A stretch of 64,000 nt of DNA from Daedaleopsis sinensis (lineage: Eukaryota > Basidiomycota > Agaricomycetes > Polyporales > Polyporaceae): assembly GCA_033807695.1 (NCBI GenBank), contig CM066305.1, forward strand, positions 1,116,001 to 1,180,000. The letters run 5' to 3'. The notes under the pieces were generated by a model. It ran no database searches. It had not been told where the DNA came from and saw only the letters and a list, made by a program, of their open reading frames with translations. Below, one piece after another: positions 1 through 9,055 of this stretch. The first letter of the stretch is position 1; the number at the start of each line of letters is the position of its first letter. The translations under genes were made by a program, and so were the position numbers.

Positions 1-2
1 CA

Positions 3-953
3 GAGCATATCGCACTCTTCCTCCCCTCTCAGCTGCCACCTCTTCTTCGGACCTCGGACACGATCAAGCAGCTCGCGAACAAAGAGTGTCGCCTCAGGCT
101 TGCGCAGGCTGATGACAGCCTCGAGGATGTCCGCCGCCTGCGCCGTGTTCTCACTGGTATCTCCGAATTCAAGAAACTCAATGTCTTGGGCACCGGCAAT
201 CGACGAGTCGGACGTATACGTACCCTTTACGAAAGATTCGAGACCAAACTCCATCACTCCGTGGCACGCTATCGACTCTCACGCGAGGCCCTCCTGGTTC
301 TCGATCCTGACGGCTCTTGGAAGAGCCGTTTGCGCGAGCTGAGGGCTGAGGATATCCGAGGGCCAGGCAAGGACAACGATGATGAGAGTGAAGGCCGCTT
401 TGAGCCTTCCTGGATATGGCTTGCGCCCCCTGGGAATCCCGCCGCCGCAGACGACGAGTACAGTGATGCCATGCGCGTTGAGTGGGCGCGATTGAAGGCG
501 AGAAGCGAACGGTGGGACGAGGAAGTCCTCTTGCTTCAGGAGGAGATGCGTCGCGTCATACGTTACTTTGAGTGGAAGGCGAGATGGTGGCGGCGACTGG
601 TGCTAGCCCGAACACGTGTTTCGGCAGCACTTGCCAGCGGCCTTCTGGCATACGCCGAGAAGCAGGCCTCGATCTTCGACGCCCTTGCGCTCAAGTTCGC
701 AGCACAGTGGATAGCGTACTTCGACAAGGTCGGCTATGTGGCAGACTGGCATAGCGACTACCGCCCGCGTGTGATTGCTTCCACGCAGGGTAGCACTGTC
801 GCGCAGCAGCCGGGCACTGTCGCGCAGCAGCCGGGCACTGTCGCGCAGCAGTCGGGCACTGTTGCGCAGCCGACCATCGCGGTCGACGATCCCGACTCTA
901 GCGACGATGACTACGACGTTGATCCCGGCCTGGATTTTCTGTACGACGACTGA
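3..953 (+). CDS. KDZ-family transposase, C-terminal part (5' end outside window)
   Basis: One reading frame is open from base 3 to a TGA at 951-953, so the gene enters the window already in frame and its start and catalytic core lie upstream. The visible ~316 residues resemble the C-terminal region of basidiomycete KDZ (Kyakuja-Dileera-Zisupton) transposases: a helical basic region, then an E-E-M-R-R-V-x-x-Y-F-E-W-K motif, a Trp-rich stretch and the A-Y-A-E-K-Q-A segment followed by F-A-A-Q-W. The tail carries a 7-residue repeat (P-G-T-V-A-Q-Q, about four copies, encoded at 792-872) and an acidic Asp-rich end. No catalytic residues are visible, so activity cannot be judged. The family call rests on remembered family features and is moderately sure. 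Confidence 0.7.
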   Translation, partial: EHIALFLPSQLPPLLRTSDTIKQLANKECRLRLAQADDSLEDVRRLRRVLTGISEFKKLNVLGTGNRRVGRIRTLYERFETKLHHSVARYRLSREALLVLDPDGSWKSRLRELRAEDIRGPGKDNDDESEGRFEPSWIWLAPPGNPAAADDEYSDAMRVEWARLKARSERWDEEVLLLQEEMRRVIRYFEWKARWWRRLVLARTRVSAALASGLLAYAEKQASIFDALALKFAAQWIAYFDKVGYVADWHSDYRPRVIASTQGSTVAQQPGTVAQQPGTVAQQSGTVAQPTIAVDDPDSSDDDYDVDPGLDFLYDD

Positions 954-956
954 AGT

Positions 957-1020
957 GTATATATATGTATATCTGGAGTGTAACTATATATGTATATCTG
1001 GAGTGTAACTATATATATAG
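957..1020. repeat. Two-copy 25-bp AT-rich tandem repeat
   Basis: A unit centred on GTATATCTGGAGTGTAAC and padded with TA dinucleotides occurs twice with a 25-bp period, the shared core starting at 967 and 992. It begins immediately after the transposase stop codon and is far more AT-rich than the flanking gene. It may be part of the transposon's 3' subterminal region. Confidence 0.75.
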
Positions 1021-1119
1021 GCAGCATGTGCTCCGAAGTGAGGATGGCCCGATCCGGCCGATGACGTGGGTGTTGAGTATATATTGTCCGAAAGGAGTAG
1101 GAGGTTGTAGTTGTGCCTC

Positions 1120-1585
1120 CGACGTTGACTACAACGTCCTGGCAGATTTATCTATCTACCCAGGGGGTCGACTGCAATGTCCCACTAGATAATATATGTG
1201 CCCAGGGGGTCGACTGCAATGTCCCACCTGATTATCTATCTACCTAGGAGGGCGACTGCAATGTCTACTATATTATCTATCTACCCAGGGGGTCGACTGC
1301 AACGTCCCACTAGATAATATATGTGCCCAGGGGGTCGACTGCAATGTCCCACCTGATTATCTATCTACCTAGGAGGGCGACTGCAATGTCTACTATATTA
1401 TCTATCTACCTAGGAGGGCGACTGCAATGTCCTGCTAGATTATCTATCTACCTAGGAGGGCGACTGCAATGTCCCACTAGATAATATATGTGCCTAGGAG
1501 GGCGACTGCAATGTCCTGCTAGATTATCTATCTACCTAAGAGGCTGAATACAAAGTGCTCCTGCATATATATATCTGCCTTAGAG
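1120..1585. repeat. 42-bp minisatellite array with higher-order structure
   Basis: The core GACTGCAATGTC recurs with G at 1170, 1212, 1254, 1295, 1337, 1379, 1420, 1462 and 1504, a 41-42 bp period. Degenerate copies extend the array on both sides, near 1127 and 1546. Variants alternate between a GGGGGTCGACTGC form and a GGAGGGCGACTGC form. A block of three units (1170-1294) is repeated almost exactly at 1295-1419, giving a ~125-bp higher-order unit. Central units are homogeneous and edge units are degenerate, as expected from unequal exchange. The array lies between the KDZ remnant and the LINE and could be a subterminal repeat of the former, a 5' leader of the latter, or independent. Confidence 0.9.
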
Positions 1586-1775
1586 ACATGTCACATAGTC
1601 TAAGCAAGTTATAAACAGCTGTTATAGTGTCTAGGGCCTCTGGGCTTGCTACATAGGGTGGGCCAAGGTAACAATAACCTATGGACCACTGGTCTGTATA
1701 TATATAAATAAGTGGTGACCACAGGTGCCCATAGTGCTGACCGTGCCATACGGATAAAATGGATAGGCACTCGGA

Positions 1776-4700
1776 ATGGTTGTACCGAGGGCCGAACACG
1801 CAACCGCGAACACACATCACTTTGAAACACATAACTCTACATGGAACACTAGCACGGACACTGGCTATGAGCGCCGCGAGGAGGTCGGAGCGCATGCTTC
1901 ATCGACCGCTGTGGACGCGCGCGATGATGACCTCAACGCGCACGGAAGCGGACCCCCTGCGAACGCGGCTGGGCAGATGAACCAGGTGGGTGAGCAGGCA
2001 GACGGGGGGGCAGAGGGGGGCGACGGCCGACCAAAAAAGAGCAAGATGCTCAAATCCAAAGCTACGCTCACAGTTGGCACAATCAACATGAGAGGGCAAG
2101 GACAGGTCGGCCAAGGAGGCGTGAGTGAGAAGTGGATGAGAATAAATCAGGCGATGAGGGACAACAGGATAGCGATACTTGCAGTCCAGGAGACACACCT
2201 CACGAAGGAGAAGGCCGAGCAGCTCAATGAGCTCTTCGCCACATCGCTAAGGGTATTTGCGACAGAGGATGGCCAAAACCCAACGGCAGCGAAGGGTGTC
2301 GCGATCATCTTGAACAAAAGGTTCGTCAACGCGGAGGATGCGAAGGCGGATATCATTCTTGAAGGGAGAGCAATTCTTGTAACGGTGCCGTGGTCAAGGG
2401 GCGCCAAGCTGAATATACTTGCGATATATGCGCCAAACGACCATGGTGATAACGCAAACTTCTGGGGAGAGATTGAAGAAGAAACGAGACGGAGAAGAAT
2501 AAAAGTGGATGTGATGCTTGGCGATTTCAATGTGGTGGAGGACGCCCTAGACAGACTGCCGAGGCGAACGGACGCGGCAGACCCCGTAAGGCGACTCAAG
2601 AGTCTATGCGATCACCTGAATGTCCGAGATGAATGGAGGCTGGAGAACATGTGCGGAAGAATGTTCACGTTCATGCAGAGCGCAACAGGAAGCCAGTCGA
2701 GAATTGACAGAATCTATGTAAACCAAAAGATCAGGAAAATGATAACAAAATGGGACGTGACAAGCCCGGGCTTCCACACTGACCACAGACTCGTGATGTG
2801 CACGTTCGTAAACTGGCACAAGCCATACGTTGGGAGAGGGCGGTGGCAAATACACTCAATGCTCCTGAATGATCGCGAATTCCTCGTAGACATAAAAGAG
2901 AGAGGCATGAAGCTGCAAGCAGAAATTGAGCAAGTGCAACAAAGGACGGCGTGCGAGAATGTCCAAGCACTATTCCATGATTTCAAAGAATACATACGGA
3001 ATCTCGCGAAAGAGAGAGCGAAGGAGAGAGTGCCGAAGGTGGAAAGGAGGATCAAAAGACTAAAGAAGGACATGGAAGACCTAGCAAACGAAGGAAAGGA
3101 AGGGAGCGGCGTGTTAGACTCTGAAGAGAGGGTAAGGAGAATTGGCACGCTACAGGAGAAAATCACAGAGCTCGAAATGAAAAGATTCGGGTACAAGAGA
3201 ACGAACGTGGCAGCGAGAGACTGGCTAGAAGGAGAGACAATCAGCAAGTACTGGATGAAAGCAAATAGACAAACGAACGATGACCAGACCATGTACTCGC
3301 TAGCAATCCCCAATACGTCGCCAACAGCATATGAGGACAGGTCCAAGACGATGGCGGAGATCGCAAAAGAACACTATAACCACGTCCAAGATGACCCTGA
3401 TAGGCCGGAAGAACTGGCCCACAAGGAAATGTGTGGTAGAGCACTAGAGAATGTAGACAGAGTCTTATCGTCAGAACAAAAAGGAGAGATGGGCGACAGG
3501 ATAACGTACCAAGAAGTACTTGAAGCGATCAGAGGAGCAGCCAGTGGTAAAGCGCCAGGGATGGATGGAATACCCACGGAAATCTGGAAAGAGCTGATGA
3601 AAATGCACATAAGTAACTCAGCGAAAAACAAACCTAGCTTTGACGTGGTCAAGACGCTAACGACGCTGTTCAATGACATCGCCCAGTATGGCGTCGAAGA
3701 AGGGACGGACTTCACACTAGGTTGGATATGCCCAATCTATAAACAGAAGGGCGACAGACGCGAAATCGTGAACTATAGACCCATAACCCTGCTCAATGCG
3801 GACTACAAAATCTTCACGAAGGTGCTTGCGAACAGAATGGCGGAGGTAGCGGGCGAATTAGTGCACCCAGACCAAGCTGGGTTCGTGCCAGGGAGGCGTA
3901 TACACCACCAAACACAGCTGGCGAAGATGATCATCGATTACTGCGAGGCAGAGGAAGTAAACGGAATGCTAGTAGCCCTTGACCAGGAGAAAGCGTACGA
4001 CAAGATCGACCACGAGTACCTGTGGGCGGTAATGGACAAAATGAATTTCCCCAAGCGCTTTGTGGACGTCATAAGGAAACTGTACAAGGGCGCAGAAAGC
4101 GTGGTGATAGTGAACGGCGTCATTAGCAAAAAGTTCATAGTCATAAGGGGCACAAGACAAGGCGACCCAATGTCGTGCTTACTCTTCATCTTTGGCATTG
4201 AACCCCTAGCGTGCGCCCTGAGGAGATCGACACTGAGAGGGATTGAGATCCCCGGAATCGCAGAAAGGCTAATAGCAGCACTTTTCGCGGACGACACGTC
4301 GGTGTACCTACACGAGTCGGACTCGTACGCGGAACTGATGAGGATCCTTGGCGTGTGGTGCGGGGCGGCGCGCGCAAAATTCAACGACCAAAAGACAGAA
4401 GGCATGCCAATTGGGGCTGTGGAATACAGAACCAAAATGATCGAAGAGCGTAAAATAGCGAACGGGACAGAAATGATACCGGCGGGAGTAAGGATAGCGG
4501 AGGATGGAACGGCGATACGGCTCCTGGGAGCGTGGATAGGAAATGACATAAACGAAGAGACACAGTGGGAGAGAATGGTAGCAAAAATAAAAGGAAATTT
4601 GGAGAGATGGAATAAGAGGAACCCAACGCTGTGTGGCAGAAAACTCATCGCCGGAATAGAGTTCGGAAGCAGAACTCAATATCTGGCGACGGTACAAACC

Positions 4701-6947
4701 ATGCCGAAGCAGGTTGAGGAAAGGCTCACAAAAATGCTAAGAGAGTTCATGTGGAAGAACGCGAAAAGGCCGCCGGTCAAACTCGAGACCCTATACACCC
4801 GAACAAAGGAAGGAGGGCTGGACTTACTGGACATAGGGGCAAGAAATGACGCCATAAACATCCTGTGGCTAAAGGAATACCTCCAGCTTGATAAGAGGAG
4901 GCCGAAGTGGGCCTTTGTCGCGGATAAGATACTGGAGAAGTGCCTGGCGAGCGACTCCAAGAGCACGGAAGCACTTGCGATGTTCAACACGTTTCTCCAA
5001 ACATGGAACGTATCGACACATCCAGCAGCGAAACTCCCGGAGGGCCTAAAGAAAATGATAAAAACCGCAAATAAATATGGCGTACGAGTGGAAACGGCTA
5101 ACCCGGCGGAGGAGCTAAAACTGGCGATGCCAAGCTGGTACCACCTGGGCACTCAACCAGGGAGATATGTGGCGAACACAACAGCGATGAGATGCCTGAG
5201 GGAGAGACACAACGTAAGCACGATTGCGGACTGCGTAACAATATCAGAACGAACCAAAAGGAGAGGAGAGGCAAATAGCACGAGGCACAGAGCAAGGGCA
5301 GACTGTGCCTGCTACGACTGCGAGAGGGACAGATCGAGAGCAGGATGCGACAACCCGAGCAGATGCGCGGAAGCAGCGGGGAGAATAGTTGCGAAATTGA
5401 CACAACTATGGAAACCGGAAGAGGACAGAGCAACCGACAACCTGAGCCGGGGAACAGAGGGCAGGAGAGGGGAAGAGGATGAGGGAGAAGAGGGAGGAGA
5501 TGAGGAAGAGGAGGAGCGAGCGATAACCTTCAACCCATCGATAACGGGGAGGAAATCGCTCGCTCACGTTTTCAGAGTGTTTGTCCCAAAAGAGGCTACC
5601 CCAAGAACTAAACCGGCGCGGAGAAGGCCGAGACCGTATGGCATAGCAGATGAGGCCATAACAGTGTACACGGACGGGTCTGCAGACAAAAACGGAAGAG
5701 CGGACGCCAGCGCAGGAAGCGGCGTGTGGTGCGGGGACAACCACGAGATGAATATCGGTGTAAGGGTACCGGTCGACATGCCACAGACAAACCAGGTAGC
5801 GGAGATCTACGCAGTATCAGTAATTGCGGACAAAGCACCACCCTTTGCGCCGTTAAATATCCTATCTGACTCGAAATACGCAGTCAAAGGACTCACGGAG
5901 GGAATAAAAAAGTGGGAAAATAACGGATGGATAGGAGTAGAAAACAAGGGGGCTTTCCAGGACGCACTAGCGAGACTAAGACAAAGAAGCGCAGTAACAA
6001 CCCTGAAGTGGATAAAAGGCCACGCTGGCATAGAGGGAAATGAAAGAGCGGACGAGCTAGCAAAGGCTGGGGCGGCGGGAGAAAGCAGCGCTACGACTAC
6101 GTTGAGGCCGAGACCGGACGAATTCCTGCTGAGGGGAGCCGCATTGTATGGACTGACGCAGAAACTAGCGTATAAAGGCATAAGGGAGTGGAAAGGGACG
6201 GGGAAAAGGGAAGCGACCGAGAGGATGGTAGACAGAATCCTAGACGGGGTTAAGGACCAGTCAGGAAGACTACCGACGGAAGCAGCCCTATGGACATCCT
6301 TAAGGTCAAAAGACATACCGAGGAAGACGCGTGACTTTGTCTGGAAGGCGCTCCACGCAGCACACAAGATCGGGAGCTACTGGAGACACATTGAAGGATA
6401 CGAACAAAGAGGGACATGTGTCGCATGCGGAGTGGAGGAGGATATGAACCACATCCTCGTAGAATGTGACGCAGATGCCACAAAGGAGGTGAGAAGGCTG
6501 CTAAAGGCGACGTTAGCTAGCAAAAATGAATGGGCTCCGGAACTTACCCTTGGAACAATGCTAGGCGCAGCTGTCTTCTCCTATGACGAGAAATGTGAGA
6601 AGAAAGTGCCGCAGATCGACCGCTTCTACAGAATCGTCACACTTGAGGCAACGCACCTAATATGGAGGATGCGATGCGAGCGGACGATTGATAGAGGAGG
6701 AGATAGCGATAGCTGGCACACAAAAGCCGAGACAACGAGGAGATGGGCGGCGGCAATCAAAAGAAGAATTGGAATGGACTGGGCGCTGACGAGCAAGAAG
6801 CTGGGTAAAGCAGCGATTAGAAGAGAGGTTGTGGAAGCGACGTGGAGAGGAATTACCGAAGAAAGATGCGATGGGCGAGGACTGTGTTGGAACAGCGGGG
6901 AAGGGGTTTTAGTGGGTAGACTTGAACATGAAGAGGCCGGTGGATGA
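1776..6947 (+). CDS. LINE polyprotein: APE endonuclease, reverse transcriptase, RNase H, zinc knuckle
   Basis: The uninterrupted 1,723-residue frame has a short Gly/Asp-rich N-terminus with no gag-like ORF1. An AP-endonuclease-like domain spans about residues 97-345, with N104, Q-E-T at 138-140, G-D-F-N at 249-252, S-R-I-D-R near 308 and T-D-H at 334-336. The reverse transcriptase (about 585-880) has G-K-A-P-G-M-D-G, N-Y-R-P-I, the palm motif V-A-L-D-Q-E-K-A-Y-D, T-R-Q-G-D-P and a catalytic F-A-D-D at 837-840. A Cys-rich segment (C-A-C-Y-D-C plus further Cys) lies near 1178-1200, followed by an acidic tract. The RNase H (about 1295-1430) has Y-T-D-G-S, A-E-I-Y-A, D-S-K-Y-A and G-H-A-G-I-E-G-N-E-R-A-D. 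A C-x2-C-x7-H-x4-C knuckle starts near 1548. The start is the first in-frame ATG, and translation could begin further in. Confidence 0.92.
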   Translation: MVVPRAEHATANTHHFETHNSTWNTSTDTGYERREEVGAHASSTAVDARDDDLNAHGSGPPANAAGQMNQVGEQADGGAEGGDGRPKKSKMLKSKATLTVGTINMRGQGQVGQGGVSEKWMRINQAMRDNRIAILAVQETHLTKEKAEQLNELFATSLRVFATEDGQNPTAAKGVAIILNKRFVNAEDAKADIILEGRAILVTVPWSRGAKLNILAIYAPNDHGDNANFWGEIEEETRRRRIKVDVMLGDFNVVEDALDRLPRRTDAADPVRRLKSLCDHLNVRDEWRLENMCGRMFTFMQSATGSQSRIDRIYVNQKIRKMITKWDVTSPGFHTDHRLVMCTFVNWHKPYVGRGRWQIHSMLLNDREFLVDIKERGMKLQAEIEQVQQRTACENVQALFHDFKEYIRNLAKERAKERVPKVERRIKRLKKDMEDLANEGKEGSGVLDSEERVRRIGTLQEKITELEMKRFGYKRTNVAARDWLEGETISKYWMKANRQTNDDQTMYSLAIPNTSPTAYEDRSKTMAEIAKEHYNHVQDDPDRPEELAHKEMCGRALENVDRVLSSEQKGEMGDRITYQEVLEAIRGAASGKAPGMDGIPTEIWKELMKMHISNSAKNKPSFDVVKTLTTLFNDIAQYGVEEGTDFTLGWICPIYKQKGDRREIVNYRPITLLNADYKIFTKVLANRMAEVAGELVHPDQAGFVPGRRIHHQTQLAKMIIDYCEAEEVNGMLVALDQEKAYDKIDHEYLWAVMDKMNFPKRFVDVIRKLYKGAESVVIVNGVISKKFIVIRGTRQGDPMSCLLFIFGIEPLACALRRSTLRGIEIPGIAERLIAALFADDTSVYLHESDSYAELMRILGVWCGAARAKFNDQKTEGMPIGAVEYRTKMIEERKIANGTEMIPAGVRIAEDGTAIRLLGAWIGNDINEETQWERMVAKIKGNLERWNKRNPTLCGRKLIAGIEFGSRTQYLATVQTMPKQVEERLTKMLREFMWKNAKRPPVKLETLYTRTKEGGLDLLDIGARNDAINILWLKEYLQLDKRRPKWAFVADKILEKCLASDSKSTEALAMFNTFLQTWNVSTHPAAKLPEGLKKMIKTANKYGVRVETANPAEELKLAMPSWYHLGTQPGRYVANTTAMRCLRERHNVSTIADCVTISERTKRRGEANSTRHRARADCACYDCERDRSRAGCDNPSRCAEAAGRIVAKLTQLWKPEEDRATDNLSRGTEGRRGEEDEGEEGGDEEEEERAITFNPSITGRKSLAHVFRVFVPKEATPRTKPARRRPRPYGIADEAITVYTDGSADKNGRADASAGSGVWCGDNHEMNIGVRVPVDMPQTNQVAEIYAVSVIADKAPPFAPLNILSDSKYAVKGLTEGIKKWENNGWIGVENKGAFQDALARLRQRSAVTTLKWIKGHAGIEGNERADELAKAGAAGESSATTTLRPRPDEFLLRGAALYGLTQKLAYKGIREWKGTGKREATERMVDRILDGVKDQSGRLPTEAALWTSLRSKDIPRKTRDFVWKALHAAHKIGSYWRHIEGYEQRGTCVACGVEEDMNHILVECDADATKEVRRLLKATLASKNEWAPELTLGTMLGAAVFSYDEKCEKKVPQIDRFYRIVTLEATHLIWRMRCERTIDRGGDSDSWHTKAETTRRWAAAIKRRIGMDWALTSKKLGKAAIRREVVEATWRGITEERCDGRGLCWNSGEGVLVGRLEHEEAGG

Positions 6948-7083
6948 CAATGGCCACAAGGAGTCCCACACTGTGGTACGTGACCGCGTGCGTAATGCAT
7001 TTCCCCAGTGGTGCGGCAGCCCTGCTGCCTACCCCGCAGAAACCGGTGCAAGTTAAGGATTAGCTGGGCCCGGTGAGCACCTG

Positions 7084-7099
7084 AAAAAAAAAAAAAAAA
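7084..7099 (+). other. LINE poly(A) tail (A16)
   Basis: Sixteen consecutive A residues follow the LINE 3' untranslated region and mark its 3' terminus. GC-rich host sequence resumes directly afterwards. Confidence 0.85.
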
Positions 7100-7449
7100 T
7101 CTTGCGGGGCCCCACCGCGCAGGCTCGTGGGCCGGCCTGGCGGACACTGGGCCCACGGCCCACGGCCCAAGAACCTAATCCCCTCACCCTGACATCTACT
7201 CAACACCGGCCGTTGCCCCTCCCGGCGCGGATCCAGACAGCTGCAGGTCCGTTGTTATCCAGACGTGCATCTATTCCCTCCAGAGCGCACATGAATAGGG
7301 GGAAATAACCTTCGCTCGCGCGAAAGACAAGCCGCGAGTGCAGCCCAGAGTAACCCAGGCGGGACGCGCCATAATCGCACGCACACCTCTATTGATTCGC
7401 GCGCAGGCGGCGCGGCGCGCCCGGACGTGCTTCGGACCCCGCATGTGCG
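7100..7449. other. Intergenic spacer, LINE to EMC10 3' end
   Basis: This GC-rich sequence between the LINE tail and the stop codon of the convergently facing EMC10 gene shows no convincing ORF or repeat. It should hold the EMC10 3' untranslated region and terminator. Confidence 0.5.
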
Positions 7450-8488
7450 TTATTTACCGCCTCCAGAACGGCCTCCCTCCTCTTCAGCAGGGGCCGGCGC
7501 AAGCGCTGCCGACATCGATGTCAGACGCGGCCCAGAAAGACATGTGGAAGGCACGCACTCAATGCAATCAGCGCGATAGCGATGTACATCCAGTACTTCT
7601 CGAGGAAGGACTTCTCGCGCGGCGCCTCGACGGGCTTCCCTTCCGCGGTCACGGGGGGCGGCATACGGAGAGCTGGGCTGCACGGATGACAAACACGCCG
7701 TCAGCACGCGCGGCACGCGACGGACAGACGCGACGCGGGCAGTCGGCACGCGTCGCAGGACACGGCGCGTGCACGAGATGGCCGGGGGCGTAGCGTATAC
7801 GGCAAAGGGCTTACAGAGGTGGGAAGGTCGGAGATCGGAGCGCGACCGTCGTGTTGACATTCGGCCTGAACTCGGCGGGGCTCGATCCCGCACTCGCCTT
7901 GCGGCCCCTCTTCGGACAGGCGCCGTCGTGCGGCACGGGGGCGACGAAGTAGTCGAGGCTGAAGGGCGTGCCGGCCTGGTCGAGGTGGATCGTGACAGAG
8001 TCCGACGTGCCGGCCGGGATGTGGCACTGGACAGGGTGAGACAGGCAGGACGTGAGTTAACGCGGCTTGGGAGCGGAAGGCTAGGGCGCGGACTGGGGCG
8101 CACTGGACGAGTGCGAGCGGGAGGCGCAGCGAGAAGCGCCCCGCGCCTAGAGCGCCAGAGGGAAGGCCGAGAAGGGACTCACAGCGAGGACGGATGAGGT
8201 CGCCCATTGGGTCTGTTCCGCATCACCAGCGAGCTCTAGTGCGACCTGATAGAGCGCGTCCTTGAGGCCCTCGGCCGTGGACGCGAGCTGGCGCAAGTCA
8301 TCTGCATGAGTCTCGGAGGGGACGAGGCTCGCTGTCGCACTGGGGCCAGACCCGGATAGCTGGATGGTGGCGCGGTGGGCGTAGGGAGCTGCGGGGAGAG
8401 ACGGGTGGAAGACGCGGTGGAGGAGACGGAAGTCGGCAGCAGAGACGAGGAGGGGAGGGACGGAGAGGAGGAGGAGGAGGGGGAACAT
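7450..8488 (-). CDS. EMC10: ER membrane protein complex subunit 10 (EMC10)
   Basis: Four exons (8488-8183, 8026-7815, 7677-7559, 7505-7450) join in frame to about 230 residues. The N-terminus is a clear signal peptide (M-F-P-L-L-L-L-L-S-V-P, cleavage near V-S-A-A). A beta-rich luminal domain follows. Near the end is E-K-S-F-L-E-K-Y-W-M-Y-I leading into a hydrophobic membrane segment, then a short Glu/Gly-rich tail, the pattern typical of EMC10. EMC10 belongs to the complex that inserts tail-anchored and multipass proteins into the ER membrane. All introns are GT-AG and 53-156 nt long. The last 53-nt intron decides the tail: read-through would end in a different short peptide. The identity rests on the K-Y-W-M-Y-I motif, topology and size. 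Confidence 0.82.
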
Positions 8489-8816
8489 GGTCGTCTTGTG
8501 GGAGCGAATCAGGACGCAGGACGGAAGGCCGTGGAGAGACGCCGGGTGGGAGAGCGCGATTGGACGGATGACTAAGGCCCAACGGTGCGCCGGCTGATGT
8601 CGTCACAGCTTCCGAGTTGGTGCAGTTGGTTCTGTGGTCGCGTGTCTGGCCTGTTCCTGGCGTGCGCAGTGTGGCCAACCCAGGGCCAACCTACAGCTTA
8701 CCTACTCCGTCCGCCTCTCGAGCCCGCGTTCTGCTCACCGTCCGCGCTGGCGAGGGTGCACTCCAGCTTGTGCAGCGCAAGATGGATGGCAGCGAAGGCG
8801 TAGACGGTGCGAGCAG

Positions 8817-8902
8817 CCAATGATGCCTGGGATCGTGTACTGATTGGCCAGTGGGATCGCAGGCTCCTATTGGCTGCTACGGACGGTCTGGAACGCTATT
8901 GG
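8817..8902. promoter_or_regulatory. Cluster of four CCAAT boxes
   Basis: CCAAT occurs at 8817-8821, and its complement ATTGG at 8843-8847, 8869-8873 and 8898-8902, spaced 26, 26 and 29 bp. CCAAT is the recognition core of the Hap2/3/5 (NF-Y) complex. The cluster lies in the 567-bp divergent interval between EMC10 and the gene starting at 9056, about 150-240 bp upstream of the latter. Confidence 0.6.
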
Positions 8903-8968
8903 TCTGGCCTTCCACCCAAGCTCCCTTGCGGTTGTTCTCGAGACAGTCGAGACTCGTCCTGAAGCTCA

Positions 8969-8974
8969 TATAAT
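8969..8974 (+). promoter_or_regulatory. TATA-like element
   Basis: TATAAT lies 87 bp upstream of the ATG at 9056, downstream of the CCAAT cluster, a plausible core-promoter position. Confidence 0.4.
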
Positions 8975-9055
8975 GCCCGACAGCCAACCGGCGACAGCTA
9001 CTCTTCCCCCCGTATCAACGCCCTCCTCTCCCAAGCCCCCGCCCTGAGTTCCAAC

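Larger units (their letters stand above)
1586..7099 (+). mobile_element. LINE-type (non-LTR) retrotransposon with A16 tail
   Basis: The element comprises an unclear 5' leader, one long ORF (1776-6947), a short 3' untranslated region (6948-7083) and a pure run of 16 A at 7084-7099. That structure, with the protein domains, identifies a non-LTR element copied by target-primed reverse transcription. The + strand is markedly purine-rich and A-rich compared with the neighbouring genes. No target-site duplication of the sequence after the A-run was found upstream by eye, so the 5' boundary given is only approximate. The ORF has no stop or frameshift, which suggests a young, possibly active copy. 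Confidence 0.85.

Noticed and set aside
7100..7120. Target-site duplication of the LINE
   Set aside because: The bases after the A16 tail were compared by eye with the region upstream of the ORF and no matching direct repeat was found.
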